Below, piece by piece: positions 9,313-19,358 of a stretch of DNA of 50,155 nt (within the stretch, counting starts at the first letter, position 1; every line of letters starts with the position of its first letter). The translations under genes and the position numbers were made by a program. The notes under the pieces are model-generated. The model saw only the letters and a list, made by a program, of their open reading frames with translations. It was not told the origin of the DNA and did no database searches. Origin of the DNA: Candidatus Zhuqueibacterota bacterium. Its GTDB lineage: Bacteria; Zhuqueibacterota; Zhuqueibacteria; Zhuqueibacterales; Geothermadaptataceae. The stretch covers positions 1 through 50,155 of the forward strand of contig WFVT01000032.1 of assembly GCA_015491485.1 (NCBI GenBank), written 5' to 3'.

Positions 9313-10494
9313 ATGAACGATGACGTTCTAATCAAACGATTGCAGACCCACCTGGAAAAATTGTCGGTGGATTTCCCCCATCGGGGAAGCTGCACCCTCA
9401 ATGAAGGCATGGCGCAGAGCTATTGCGCCGAAGTGCTGCGATCGCTCGGTCTGAAACCCGAGGCGCAGGAATTCAGAAGTGTGGCTTCGGCTTACCGGCC
9501 GTTTATTCTGGCCTCAGCGCTGCTATTATTGACCTATCCGCTTTTCCAATGGATGCCGCTCGCCGCCGGCCTGCTTGCTGCGGCGGTGACGATCTCCGCA
9601 TTGATGGAATTGATGTTGATGCCGAATTTACTGACCTTGATCCTGCCGAAAAGCAACAGCCGCAACCTGATCGTGCGCATACCGGCCGGACGGGAAAGCA
9701 GGCGAATCCTGGTGGTGATGAGCCACATCGATTCCCACCGTACCCCGTGGATTTTCCGTACACCGACCACGTTTCGAGTGTATCAGCTTCTGAGCACGAT
9801 GGCCATGCTTGCCTTTGTCGGATTGCCGGTGCTGTATGGACTGGACCTTCTGGGCGTCTTAGATCTAAGCGGGATTTATGCCGCGCCCGCCCTCGCTCTC
9901 ATCGCCGTGATTTTTTTTATGACTCTCCAGGCCGAACATTCACCTTACACCGCCGGCGCCAATGACAATGCCTCGGGAGTGGCGCTGCTACTGGAACTGG
10001 CGCGGCGCTTCCGCGCAAAGCCGCTGGAGTATCAGGACGTCTGGTTGGTTATCAGCGGTTGTGAAGAAGTCGGCGCGCACGGGGCGCGCGCGTTCGTGAA
10101 GCGCTATGGCAAAGAGCTACGCGACGCCGTGGTTCTGGTGATCGACAATATTGCCGGCAAAGACACGGTTCCGTGTTATTATGAAAAAGAAACCATGCTC
10201 CTGCCGATGAAATATCCTTCGAATATGTTGGCTCTTGCCCGCGAGGTGGCGGAAGCCCATCCGGCGTTTGGCGCACGGCCCTTTTCACAGCGGGGGGCAT
10301 ATACCGACGGCACTCCGGTGTTGCAAGCCGGTCTTGCCTGCATCAGCATTGTCAACCATACCGCTTCCGGCTGGATACCCTATTGGCATCACCCGGACGA
10401 TACCCTGAGTCATATCGATTGGGAAGCCTATCACCGCAGTATCGGTTTCATTTTGAAGCTCATCGAGCGGCTGGAAAAACAGGCGGCGACGTGA
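9313..10494 (+). CDS. M28-family zinc peptidase with inserted transmembrane helices
   Basis: MSHIDSHRTPW, AGANDNASGVALLLELARRF, SGCEEVGAHGARAF metal-binding motifs; two hydrophobic stretches inside the protein. Confidence 0.85.
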   Translation: MNDDVLIKRLQTHLEKLSVDFPHRGSCTLNEGMAQSYCAEVLRSLGLKPEAQEFRSVASAYRPFILASALLLLTYPLFQWMPLAAGLLAAAVTISALMELMLMPNLLTLILPKSNSRNLIVRIPAGRESRRILVVMSHIDSHRTPWIFRTPTTFRVYQLLSTMAMLAFVGLPVLYGLDLLGVLDLSGIYAAPALALIAVIFFMTLQAEHSPYTAGANDNASGVALLLELARRFRAKPLEYQDVWLVISGCEEVGAHGARAFVKRYGKELRDAVVLVIDNIAGKDTVPCYYEKETMLLPMKYPSNMLALAREVAEAHPAFGARPFSQRGAYTDGTPVLQAGLACISIVNHTASGWIPYWHHPDDTLSHIDWEAYHRSIGFILKLIERLEKQAAT

Positions 10495-10928
10495 AAGCCG
10501 CTGGTTTTTGTTCTGAGCGGTCGAGGGATAGTTTGAGGAAAAGATGCGAGCCAGTATATCTCATTGAATTCAAATTGAAACAGCGGCGATCCGGAACGTT
10601 TTGATGAATCCGTCGGCTGTCCCAAATCCGCCGGTAGAAATGGGATGCCGGGCCATGGAGCTATCGCGCCGCTTTTCGGACACCGTATTACTGCTCGGCC
10701 AATCGCTTGCCGGGATGGCGGCTGGTTAAAACCATTTCAATATGCTGGATATTGGCAGGGCCCAAAACAGAATCTTCCGGAATCGGCGGTTTCCGCAAAG
10801 TGGGGGGCGGGCGCGAAAACAAATATCGGCGGGTTCCTCTTTTACCGAAATGGCGTTGTATGAAGCTTACGGGGGCGTCCCCGGGGATTTTCACGTTCCG
10901 CAAATCCAAACCATTGTGCGGAGGAGCT

Positions 10929-13250
10929 ATGGCACGGAGATGGAAAACGACCGGACTCTGGCTTGCGGTGGCCGGATTTGTATTCTGGGTGCTGATCTAT
11001 GCCCCGCTACCGGGACTGGAAACGCCGCCGGCCGCTATCGGCTGGAGCAGCGAAGATGAAGCGGCACGCATCCAAGAAAATCAGCTTGCTCGCTTCGATG
11101 AAATCCGCAAAGCACGCAATCTGCAGCGCCCGTTTCCTCAGATGATCGTCCGCAGCGATAACCCCACCACTCCGGAGAAAGTCGAACTGGGCCGGCTGTT
11201 GTATTTTGATCCCATCCTGTCGGGCGATAATGACCTGTCGTGCGCGCACTGCCACCATCCCGATCTCGGGTTTTCCGATAACCGGGGGGTGTCCATGGGG
11301 CGTGGAGGCAAGGGCATCGGCCCGGAGCGCCGGGGCGGCGCCGTGCTGCGGCGCGGCTCGCCCACCATCTGGAATGCGGCGTACAACCATGCCCAATTCT
11401 GGGACGGTCGGGCACGTGATCTCGAGGATCAGGCACGAAGTCCCATTCAGGACAGCCAGGAAATGGCGCAGGACAGCTCCGAACTGGTGCAGGAACTCCG
11501 CGCCATTCCCGAATATGTGGCGCTGTTTCAAAACGCTTTCGGCGGCGAAGCAGCCGAAGCCGTGACTTTTCAGAACGTGGTGTACGCCATCGCCGCATTT
11601 GAACGCACCATTATCAGCAACAATTCGCGGTTCGATCGCTATGCGCGCGGCGAACACGATGCACTGTCACCGGCAGAACGCCGCGGTCTCAATGTGTTCC
11701 GTTCGCTGAAAACCCGCTGTTTCGAATGCCATAACTTTCCTACCTTCGCCAATCCGGATTTCAAAGTGATCGGTGTGCCGGATTTGCCGGGACAGGAGCC
11801 GGATTTAGGGCGGGGAGAAATCGACGGGCCCGCTTATAATCGCGCCTTTAAAGTACCGACCCTGCGCAATGTGGCTCTTACTGCGCCTTACATGCACAAC
11901 GGTGTGTTTCAAACCCTGGAGGAAGTGATCGATTTTTACGCCGGCGGTGGTGGGCGTGGACTCGGACTCGATATTCCCAACATCGATGACAAAATCCGTG
12001 CGTTTGGTATCACCGAACAGGAAAAGCAGGATCTGATCGCTTTTTTGCATGCGCTGACCGACGAGTCCAACAAGCCGGAAATCCCCGACCGCGTCCCTTC
12101 CGGGCTGCCGGTGGTGCCACGGTTGCAAAACCAATCGCCGGAGCTGGCGGCGTTTCAGCAGCAAAAGCATCCACGCAAGCGGGTGCGGCTGCAGCGGGTG
12201 GGACGGCGCATTATCGTTCGCCCGGGACAGTCGATTCAGGCCGGTATCGATATGGCGACAGCGGGCGACACGGTTTGGGTGATGCCCGGTGTGTATCATG
12301 AAACGCTGACCCTGGACGTCTCCGGCATCACCTTGCTGGGGCAGGTGGTGGACGGCCAGCGGCCGGTGCTCGACGGCCGGAACGTGCTTGCGGATGGCCT
12401 CATCGGCTCCGGCAGTGATGTGGAAATCCGGAATTTCGTGGTGCGAAATTACACCGCCAACGGCCTGATGTTGAATGGAGCGGTCAATGTCACATTTCGT
12501 GACCTGCTTTGTGAAAATCCCGGGCTGTATGGGGTCTATCCCGTAGAATGCGTCAATGTGCTCATCGAACGCTGTGAAGTTACCGGTGCGCGGGATGCAG
12601 GCATTTACGTGGGGCAATCGAGGGACATCGTCGTGCGCGATTCCAGGGCTTACGGCAATGTTACCGGTATTGAAATTGAAAACTGCGTGAATGCGCTGGT
12701 GGAAAACAACGAGGCATTCAACAACGCCGGCGGTATTCTGGTGTTTTTGTTGCCGAACAATCCATCCAAAGTGTCGCTGAAAACCCGGGTCGTCAACAAC
12801 CGGATTTACAGCAACAACCATGTGAATTTTGCTGATCCGAACGCCATTGTCAGTAAAGTGCCTTCCGGTAGTGGACTGCTGATTCTGGCGGCGGATGAAG
12901 TGGAAGCCACCGGCAATGAAATCCGCGACAACCGGTCTTTCGGCCTGGCCGTGATCGGACTGGATATGGTGTTCGGACCGGGCGCGCGGTATGACGTGGA
13001 TCCGATTCCCGAACGCAACTGGTTCCACGGCAACCGGTATGAAAATAACGGTTTTGCTCCTCAGGGCATGATCGAGGAACTGGGATTTAAAGGCAAGGAC
13101 ATCATCTGGGATTTGAGCGGTTATGACAATAGCTGGGATGAGCCGGGCGCCAGCAGCATGCCTGCGGTGCTGCCGAAGAAATCCTGGCCGGATCTGGTGC
13201 GGCGGGCCAACTGGCGGTTCTGGCGGCTTTTAATGCGGCTCATGGGCTGA
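10929..13250 (+). CDS. Di-heme cytochrome c peroxidase (MauG/CcpA-like) fused to a C-terminal right-handed parallel beta-helix domain
   Basis: ATG with RBS gcggaggagct; TM anchor; CAHCH and CFECH heme motifs; [33 protein letters not shown]...[19 protein letters not shown]; then beta-helix repeats ([57 protein letters not shown]). Confidence 0.92.
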   Translation: MARRWKTTGLWLAVAGFVFWVLIYAPLPGLETPPAAIGWSSEDEAARIQENQLARFDEIRKARNLQRPFPQMIVRSDNPTTPEKVELGRLLYFDPILSGDNDLSCAHCHHPDLGFSDNRGVSMGRGGKGIGPERRGGAVLRRGSPTIWNAAYNHAQFWDGRARDLEDQARSPIQDSQEMAQDSSELVQELRAIPEYVALFQNAFGGEAAEAVTFQNVVYAIAAFERTIISNNSRFDRYARGEHDALSPAERRGLNVFRSLKTRCFECHNFPTFANPDFKVIGVPDLPGQEPDLGRGEIDGPAYNRAFKVPTLRNVALTAPYMHNGVFQTLEEVIDFYAGGGGRGLGLDIPNIDDKIRAFGITEQEKQDLIAFLHALTDESNKPEIPDRVPSGLPVVPRLQNQSPELAAFQQQKHPRKRVRLQRVGRRIIVRPGQSIQAGIDMATAGDTVWVMPGVYHETLTLDVSGITLLGQVVDGQRPVLDGRNVLADGLIGSGSDVEIRNFVVRNYTANGLMLNGAVNVTFRDLLCENPGLYGVYPVECVNVLIERCEVTGARDAGIYVGQSRDIVVRDSRAYGNVTGIEIENCVNALVENNEAFNNAGGILVFLLPNNPSKVSLKTRVVNNRIYSNNHVNFADPNAIVSKVPSGSGLLILAADEVEATGNEIRDNRSFGLAVIGLDMVFGPGARYDVDPIPERNWFHGNRYENNGFAPQGMIEELGFKGKDIIWDLSGYDNSWDEPGASSMPAVLPKKSWPDLVRRANWRFWRLLMRLMG

Positions 13251-13406
13251 ATAGCCGTATCCGTGTGGTGAAAATAGCATTTCTTGCGTTTGCACCTTCC
13301 GTCCTCGACTGGCGCAGGAATCTCCTGGTGATCATCCGGCACCGGACCATGAGTGATATTTGACCTTTGTTTTTCCGGTCAGGATGCGGTTCACCGCACG
13401 GATTCA

Positions 13407-13994
13407 TCAGCCCGGCACGTAGATTCCGAAGGCTTTGAGTTCGCGCACCAGTGCCATAAGCGGCAGCCCGATGATGGCCGTCCAGTCATCGCACTCGATG
13501 TGTGAAAATAAAGCAATCCCCTGTGACTCCAGCATATAGCCGCCGGCGCAGTTGAAGGGTTGATCGGTGCGGATATATGACCAGATGGCTTCATCGTTCA
13601 GGTCGTCGCGCATTTTCAATCGGGCTTCATCGAGAAAAGACCGGCTCTGTCCGGTGGCCGGATGCAGCAGCGTAACGGCCGTAAAAAGCTGGTGTACGGT
13701 GCCGCGCATGCGCACGAGTTGTTCAAAGGTACGTTCCGGAGTGCCGGGTTTTTGCAAAATCGCATCGCCCAGCGCCGCGACCTGGTCGCTGCCAATGATC
13801 ACGGCATCCGGATACCGATCGGCAAGGGCTTCGGCTTTCAACCGCGCCAGGCGCATGGCGCGGGCTGCCGGTTTCTCGCCGGGAATCACGGTTTCTTCCA
13901 CCCCCGGCGCTTCTGCGATGAACGGCAGCCGCAGCCGTTCGAGCAAATTCCGGCGGTAGGGCGACGAAGACGCCAGGATAATCGATTTTTGCAT
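13407..13994 (-). CDS. maf: Maf-family nucleoside triphosphate pyrophosphatase
   Basis: MQKSIILASSSPYRRNLLERL...VIIGSDQVAALGDAILQKPG...YIRTDQPFNCAGGYMLESQG. Confidence 0.92.
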   Translation of the reverse strand: MQKSIILASSSPYRRNLLERLRLPFIAEAPGVEETVIPGEKPAARAMRLARLKAEALADRYPDAVIIGSDQVAALGDAILQKPGTPERTFEQLVRMRGTVHQLFTAVTLLHPATGQSRSFLDEARLKMRDDLNDEAIWSYIRTDQPFNCAGGYMLESQGIALFSHIECDDWTAIIGLPLMALVRELKAFGIYVPG

Positions 13995-14128
13995 GGCTCA
14001 ACAAACCTCCATGATCATGAAAAACAGCTATCAGAGAGGGGACGGCTTTCGCCGCCACACTGTCGCCTCTTTGTCCTTCGACCGGTTTCTCTATCCGGTA
14101 TGAACACCAACCCCGTTGATTCAATGTA

Positions 14129-14155
14129 AAAAGCCGGCTTTCAAAGCCGGCTTTT
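14129..14155. terminator. Bidirectional rho-independent-like terminator
   Basis: AAAAGCCGGCTTT-C-AAAGCCGGCTTTT perfect inverted repeat with A- and T-rich flanks. Confidence 0.75.
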
Positions 14156-14179
14156 GGGGAACTTCTTTGCGAATAACGA

Positions 14180-15250
14180 CTATTGTTTTTTTCGCTCGTA
14201 CAGATAGCCGCCTTCATAGACATGGAAGCCTTTGTCATCCATCCAGGCGACGCGCGGTGGGCGGTCTTTCGATCCCAGAATCGAATAGCAGCCCACCTCT
14301 CCCTTTTTGTTGATGGCGATGAATTTGTCATTGAAATCGATGGGGACTCCGTTGCGCTTGTTGATTTCGACAATTCGTTCGCAGGCCATTTTGCAGGCTT
14401 CATTCGGCGATTTGCCTTCTCGCATCAGTTGCACCACATAAAAGCTGCCCAGCGTGCGGATCACTTCCTCGCCGCGGCCGGTCGCACCGGCGGCGCCGAC
14501 TTCGTTGTCAACATACAACCCGGCGCCAATGATCGGAGAGTCGCCCACCCGGCCCGGGATTTTAAAGCCAAGGCCGCTGGTGGTGGTGATGCCGGCCAGG
14601 TCCCCGTTGGCATCCATGCCCAGAACGTTGATGGTGCCGGTGATCCGTTTCTTGTTGTAATCCACTCCTTCCGGAGCCGGCAGCCAATCATCCCTGTCAC
14701 TTAAATTTTCCTTCCATTTTAACCACAGCAGCCGGGCCTTTTCGGTCAGCAGATTCTCAATTTTGAAACCGTGCATCACGGCGAACCGCTGGGCGCCTTT
14801 ACCGACCAGCATAATATGATCGGTGCGCTCCATCACCCGGCGCGCCACACTACACGGCGTCTTGATGCCTTCCAGTGCGGCAACGGATCCGCAATTGTGC
14901 GTCGGGCCGTGCATGATGGAAGCGTCGAGCTGAACCACTCCGTCTTCATTGGGAATGCCGCCGTAACCGACAGTGACATCCTCGGGGTCGAGTTCCACCA
15001 CATTCGCGCTTTTTTCAACCGCGTCCAGCAAAGCTCCGTTGTTGCTCAAAATTTCGTATCCCGGCTGTGTGACCTTTTCACCCCATTTCTGACCGCGGCT
15101 GCACACAATCACCGGGCCTTGAGCTACCGGGCCGCGCATGGATTTTCCGGTTCGGATTGCCGGAGAAGCCAATTTCCCCGGCAAAAAGGTGGATACACCC
15201 AATCCTGTCAATGCCCCTAAAAAACGTCGTCTGTCCATGTTTTGATTCAT
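14180..15250 (-). CDS. N4-(beta-N-acetylglucosaminyl)-L-asparaginase (Ntn hydrolase) with Tat-type signal
   Basis: MDRRRFLGALTGLGVS Tat-like signal; GTINVLGMDANGDLAGITTTSGLGFKIPGRVGDSPIIGAGLYVDNEVGAAGATGRGEEVI catalytic region. Confidence 0.9.
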   Translation of the reverse strand: MNQNMDRRRFLGALTGLGVSTFLPGKLASPAIRTGKSMRGPVAQGPVIVCSRGQKWGEKVTQPGYEILSNNGALLDAVEKSANVVELDPEDVTVGYGGIPNEDGVVQLDASIMHGPTHNCGSVAALEGIKTPCSVARRVMERTDHIMLVGKGAQRFAVMHGFKIENLLTEKARLLWLKWKENLSDRDDWLPAPEGVDYNKKRITGTINVLGMDANGDLAGITTTSGLGFKIPGRVGDSPIIGAGLYVDNEVGAAGATGRGEEVIRTLGSFYVVQLMREGKSPNEACKMACERIVEINKRNGVPIDFNDKFIAINKKGEVGCYSILGSKDRPPRVAWMDDKGFHVYEGGYLYERKKQ

Positions 15251-15277
15251 GATTCCATCCCTTTTTAAACTGAATAC

Positions 15278-16678
15278 TTAATGGATATTTGAAGATTTGG
15301 ACATGAGTTTTTCGATTTCTTCGATTGTGCGCGGCGCGCCTTTGGAAAGAATTTTCGGCCCTTCCTCGGTGATTAAAATATCATCCTCGATGCGCACGCC
15401 GATGTTCCAATATTTTGGCGGAACTCCATGTTTGCGGCCGGTAGCCTCGGAAATATAGATACCCGGCTCGACCGTGATGACCTGATTGGCCTTCAAAGGG
15501 CCGCGACTGGATACGTCGTGTACATCCAGTCCGATATGATGGCTGGTACCGTGCATGAAAAAAGCACGGTAAGTGCCGTTGCGGATGTTGGTTTCCACAT
15601 CACCTTTCAAGATGCCGATTCGGATCAATCCTTCCACGACTTTGCGCACGGCGGCCTGAGCCGGCGCCCAAAAGGAGGCACCGACTTTGGCGGCGGCGAT
15701 GCCGGCATTCTGCGCTTCAAGAACAATGGTGTAAATTTCGCGCTGGGCATCATTGAATTTGCCGTTCACAGGGATGGTGCGGGTGATGTCGGCGGTGTAC
15801 ATGCCGTACTCTGCCCCGATATCAATGACCACCATGTCGCCGTCCTGCATTTGGCGGCGGTTGGTATTGTAGTGCAAAATGCAGGAATTGGGTCCCGAAC
15901 CGATGATGCTGGGAAAGCCTGTCCGCTCGCTTCCGTTTTTTTTGAAAATGTATTCGATAACGGCTTCCAACTGATATTCGTACATGCCCGGCCGCGCCGC
16001 CTTCATGGCTTCGCGGTGGGCCTCGCAGGTGATGTCGATGGCTTTTTGAAGCAGGGCCAGTTCCGTGCTGTCTTTCACTTCGCGCATGCGGTTTAGAAAT
16101 TTTCCGGGGTGTGCAACGGCAAAGTCGTACAGCCGCTCTCGCGCACGCCGGATAAAATCCATTTCTTTGCTTAGCGGTTCATCCAGCCCCACGGGTTTGG
16201 TTTTGATATAAAGCGTATCGATGTTTTGCAAAAGGGCGGGCAGGTAATCGTCAAACCGATCGATGGGGAGCGCGGCCTGAACGCCGAGAACGGATTTGGC
16301 ACGTTCCACTCCCAGACGATACCCCTCCCAAACCTCCATGCGGGGATCGCGTTTCCGCAAAAACAGGATTTCTTTGACGAATTTCGATTCGTCGCGCACA
16401 TAAATCCCCCGGGGACTGAGCACAAGAATGGCTTCCGGTTCTTCGAAGCCGGTCAGGTAGTAAAAATCGCTGTCCTGCCGGTATTCATAATCCACATCGC
16501 CGTTGCGGCGAGCCACAGGAGCCGCCTTGAAAATGGCGACGTTTTTTTTGCCCAAATTGTTTAAAAGGGCTTTCCGCCGGGCTTTGTAAAGCTCGGGCGA
16601 ATCCTGTGCGGCAATGGATGAAAACCAGAGGCAGAATAAAATAAACCAACGCGTGCTTTTGCCCATGTTCGACCTCAT
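15278..16678 (-). CDS. M24B Xaa-Pro aminopeptidase with signal peptide
   Basis: FPSIIGSGPNSCILHY, DMVVIDIGAEYGMYTADITRTIPVNG, MHGTSHHIGLDVHDV, VITVEPGIYI metal-ligand motifs; N-terminal signal peptide. Confidence 0.92.
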   Translation of the reverse strand: MRSNMGKSTRWFILFCLWFSSIAAQDSPELYKARRKALLNNLGKKNVAIFKAAPVARRNGDVDYEYRQDSDFYYLTGFEEPEAILVLSPRGIYVRDESKFVKEILFLRKRDPRMEVWEGYRLGVERAKSVLGVQAALPIDRFDDYLPALLQNIDTLYIKTKPVGLDEPLSKEMDFIRRARERLYDFAVAHPGKFLNRMREVKDSTELALLQKAIDITCEAHREAMKAARPGMYEYQLEAVIEYIFKKNGSERTGFPSIIGSGPNSCILHYNTNRRQMQDGDMVVIDIGAEYGMYTADITRTIPVNGKFNDAQREIYTIVLEAQNAGIAAAKVGASFWAPAQAAVRKVVEGLIRIGILKGDVETNIRNGTYRAFFMHGTSHHIGLDVHDVSSRGPLKANQVITVEPGIYISEATGRKHGVPPKYWNIGVRIEDDILITEEGPKILSKGAPRTIEEIEKLMSKSSNIH

Positions 16679-16802
16679 GATTATATGCGTTGGGGAGATG
16701 AAGAATGAACTTGTCTTCCAGATCTCCCCCTGAAAACTGACGGTCGGCCGGAAATGATGTAAGAATAATCGCCGCAGTCAATTTATCCTCAAATTGCTGA
16801 TG

Positions 16803-16832
16803 AATATAGGCGAAAGTACAAGAAGCTGTCAA
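16803..16832 (-). promoter_or_regulatory. Sigma70-like promoter TTGACA-18-TATATT upstream of the M24 peptidase
   Basis: Reverse complement: TTGACA (16832-16827), 18-bp spacer, TATATT (16808-16803). Confidence 0.6.
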
Positions 16833-17127
16833 GCGATTTCTGACTGAATATCTGCAGGTCCTCCGGTTTTGGCTTTGAAATCCGGCAGCGTGAAATTTTG
16901 ACGGAGAAATGAAAAGCAAACCATCGCCACGGGACGCTCCAACAGCTTCGATTTGGCGCCCTTCCCGGACAGGCGGGAAACCAAACAGGGAACGTATCTC
17001 TCGCAGAGACGCCGAGCGCGCGGAGAATGTTCATTGCTATTCGGCGCGACTTGCCGGAATGCCCGCCATTTGAAGTTGGGGATTAATGATGTTTCATCCG
17101 CCACGGATAAACGCGGATGCATTGTAG

Positions 17128-17146
17128 CACAAGCTTCCAGCTTGTG
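17128..17146. repeat. REP-like palindrome CACAAGCT-TCC-AGCTTGTG
   Basis: Perfect 8-bp arms around TCC, preceded by GTAG; intergenic. Confidence 0.6.
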
Positions 17147-17307
17147 ATATCCGGGAGCGGTGATTTTTACAAGGCATGGAGAGTTTACCCCAGGCCTCTT
17201 TGTTTTATCAAATCAAGTGATCACCATAACATGTTTGAAAATCATTCCATCGGTTCAGAAAATCAAAGCAAGCCGAGTGCAAAATGCCCGGGCTGCCCAA
17301 ATTTTGC

Positions 17308-17336
17308 TTGTAATTCGGATGCGGCTGCGCTATATT
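17308..17336 (+). promoter_or_regulatory. Sigma70-like promoter TTGTAA-17-TATATT upstream of the TPR lipoprotein operon
   Basis: TTGTAA at 17308-17313, TATATT at 17331-17336. Confidence 0.5.
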
Positions 17337-17518
17337 TTTTCTTTTAGGATCAAATTTCGTTAGCTTGTGATTTTTTATAAAGATAAATCAAATTATCTGC
17401 TTCGATTCAAAGGCATTCAAAATGATCAGCCGTCTATTCAATCGAATTGATCCGTAGCGGCAGATATTCCCGGACATGAAAACGTTGAAATCGGTAGGAC
17501 ACGACGACCGGCTTTTTT

Positions 17519-19348
17519 ATGAAACAGAATACCTTACACCGTCGTTTATCCTGGCTCGGCCTGAGTTTCGCAGCTTTCTTGCTGCTGCAGAGCTGTAGCT
17601 CCACGCCATCTTTACGTCAGCCCCAACCTCCGGCCGCCGCCACACCCCCTGCGCCGCAAGAACCCAATCCCCGTGCGGTGGATCTGGTGATTCGCGGCAC
17701 CCTGGAAGAACTCATGGGCAATTATCAGGCGGCGCTTTTGGCCTATCAAGAAGCGCAATTGTATGATTCAACTTCGGTGGGGCTGTACGTCGCCATTGCC
17801 ACGGCTTACCAGCGGCTGCACAAAATAGAAAGTGCGATTAAAGTCCTCAATCAGGCGCTGGCCATTGATCCCAACCACCGTGACGCACTGGAAACGCTGG
17901 CGATTTTGTACGAATACCGGCGCGATTACGCTGCGGCTCTGCGAATCTATGAACGGTTGGCGCGGCTTGCTCCGAACGATCCGGAAATTCTCGGCCGCCT
18001 GGCCATGCTGTATGCGCAAACAGGAGAGACGGAAAAAACGATTCAGGGATTCCAGCGGTTGATCAGCCTCGGTCAGGCAAGTCCCGAAGTCTGGCGTTCC
18101 CTGGGACGGCTGTATCTGCAGGCAAAGCAGTACGATAAAGCCATTCAGACACTGCAAAACTGGGTGGAAAGCGATCCTTATAACGAAGAGCCGTACGTGG
18201 AAATCGGCCTGATTTACAAAGTCAAAAAAGATACCACCGGGCTGATTGAGTGGTACCGTCAAACTCTGAAAGACCATCCTGATTTCCAGTTTATCCGGGA
18301 AGAACTGACCAATCTGCTGGTGGGCCTCGGCAAGATCAATGAAGCCATTACCATGTTCGAGCAGCGTGTGGCAGCCGACAGCTCCGATCTGGTGCAAATC
18401 AGTCAGCTTGGCAATTTATATTTGCAGAAAGGGGATACTCTCAGAGCCCGGACCCTGTTTGAGGAGCTGTTACAGCGCTATCCCGATGACTGGCGCGTCT
18501 ATTACAACCTGGGCAAACTAAGCTATGACAGCGAAAAATGGCAGGAAACCGCCCGGTTTTTGCAAAAAGCGGCGGATATGAACCCCAATGTGCCGCAAAT
18601 CTGGATCATGTTGGGACAGGCTTTCTGGCGCATGGACAGCCTGCAGCAAGCCGAGGCCATGCTGGAGCGGGTGTGGCAACTTAACACCCGAAATCCGCAG
18701 GTGTGGTTGATGCTCGGACAAACCTACTTTCAGATGCAGCAATGGGATCGCGCGGAACAGGCAGCCATTCGGGCGCATCGGCTGGCGCCGGAGATGTTCT
18801 TCACCAACTATTTGCTGGGACTCGTGTTAAATCAGCAAAACCGCAGCGAGGAGGCGGTTCCGTATTTTGAGATGGCGCTCCGGATCGATTCCACGGATGT
18901 GAACGCCATGGGCATCCTGGCGGCGATTTACAACGACCTTGGCCGGTATGCGCGTTCGGATTCTTTGTATGAACGGGCACTTCAATTGGCGCCGGACGAT
19001 CCCATTCTGCAAAACAATTTCAGTTACGGTCTGGCTGTGCGCGGCATCCGCTTACAGGAAGCACTGGAGCTGGTCAACCGGGCGCTGGAAAAACAGCCCG
19101 ACAACCCCGCGTTTTTGGATACGAAAGGCTGGGTGCTGTATCAAATGGGGCGGTACCGCGAAGCGCTGGAATGGATTCAAAAATCGCTGGAAATCCGTGA
19201 CGACAGCGCAGAAGTCTGGGAACATCTGGGCGATGTTTACGAAAAATTGGGGCAAATCCAGGAGGCAATGAAAGCCTGGCAAAAAGCCTATGAACTGGAC
19301 AATCAGCGTGAAGCCGTTTTGAAAAAATTGAATCATTATAAAAATTGA
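17519..19348 (+). CDS. Tetratricopeptide-repeat lipoprotein
   Basis: Signal peptide with lipobox-like LLQSC; many TPR units (e.g. AIKVLNQALAIDPNHRDALETLAILYEYRRDYAAALRIYERLARLAPND). Confidence 0.9.
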   Translation: MKQNTLHRRLSWLGLSFAAFLLLQSCSSTPSLRQPQPPAAATPPAPQEPNPRAVDLVIRGTLEELMGNYQAALLAYQEAQLYDSTSVGLYVAIATAYQRLHKIESAIKVLNQALAIDPNHRDALETLAILYEYRRDYAAALRIYERLARLAPNDPEILGRLAMLYAQTGETEKTIQGFQRLISLGQASPEVWRSLGRLYLQAKQYDKAIQTLQNWVESDPYNEEPYVEIGLIYKVKKDTTGLIEWYRQTLKDHPDFQFIREELTNLLVGLGKINEAITMFEQRVAADSSDLVQISQLGNLYLQKGDTLRARTLFEELLQRYPDDWRVYYNLGKLSYDSEKWQETARFLQKAADMNPNVPQIWIMLGQAFWRMDSLQQAEAMLERVWQLNTRNPQVWLMLGQTYFQMQQWDRAEQAAIRAHRLAPEMFFTNYLLGLVLNQQNRSEEAVPYFEMALRIDSTDVNAMGILAAIYNDLGRYARSDSLYERALQLAPDDPILQNNFSYGLAVRGIRLQEALELVNRALEKQPDNPAFLDTKGWVLYQMGRYREALEWIQKSLEIRDDSAEVWEHLGDVYEKLGQIQEAMKAWQKAYELDNQREAVLKKLNHYKN

Positions 19349-19358
19349 TAGGCAAGGA

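Noticed and set aside
10707-10928. N-terminal 74-aa extension of the peroxidase ORF
   Set aside because: The internal ATG at 10929 has a strong RBS and begins a plausible signal/TM segment; the extension has no secretion-like character.
11805-13028. 407-aa reverse-strand ORF
   Set aside because: Lies entirely opposite the peroxidase/beta-helix gene; no family motifs, histidine/proline-rich shadow composition; the sense strand has clear domains.
17128-17146. Start of a CRISPR array
   Set aside because: The palindrome occurs once here with no regularly spaced copies and no cas genes in the window.
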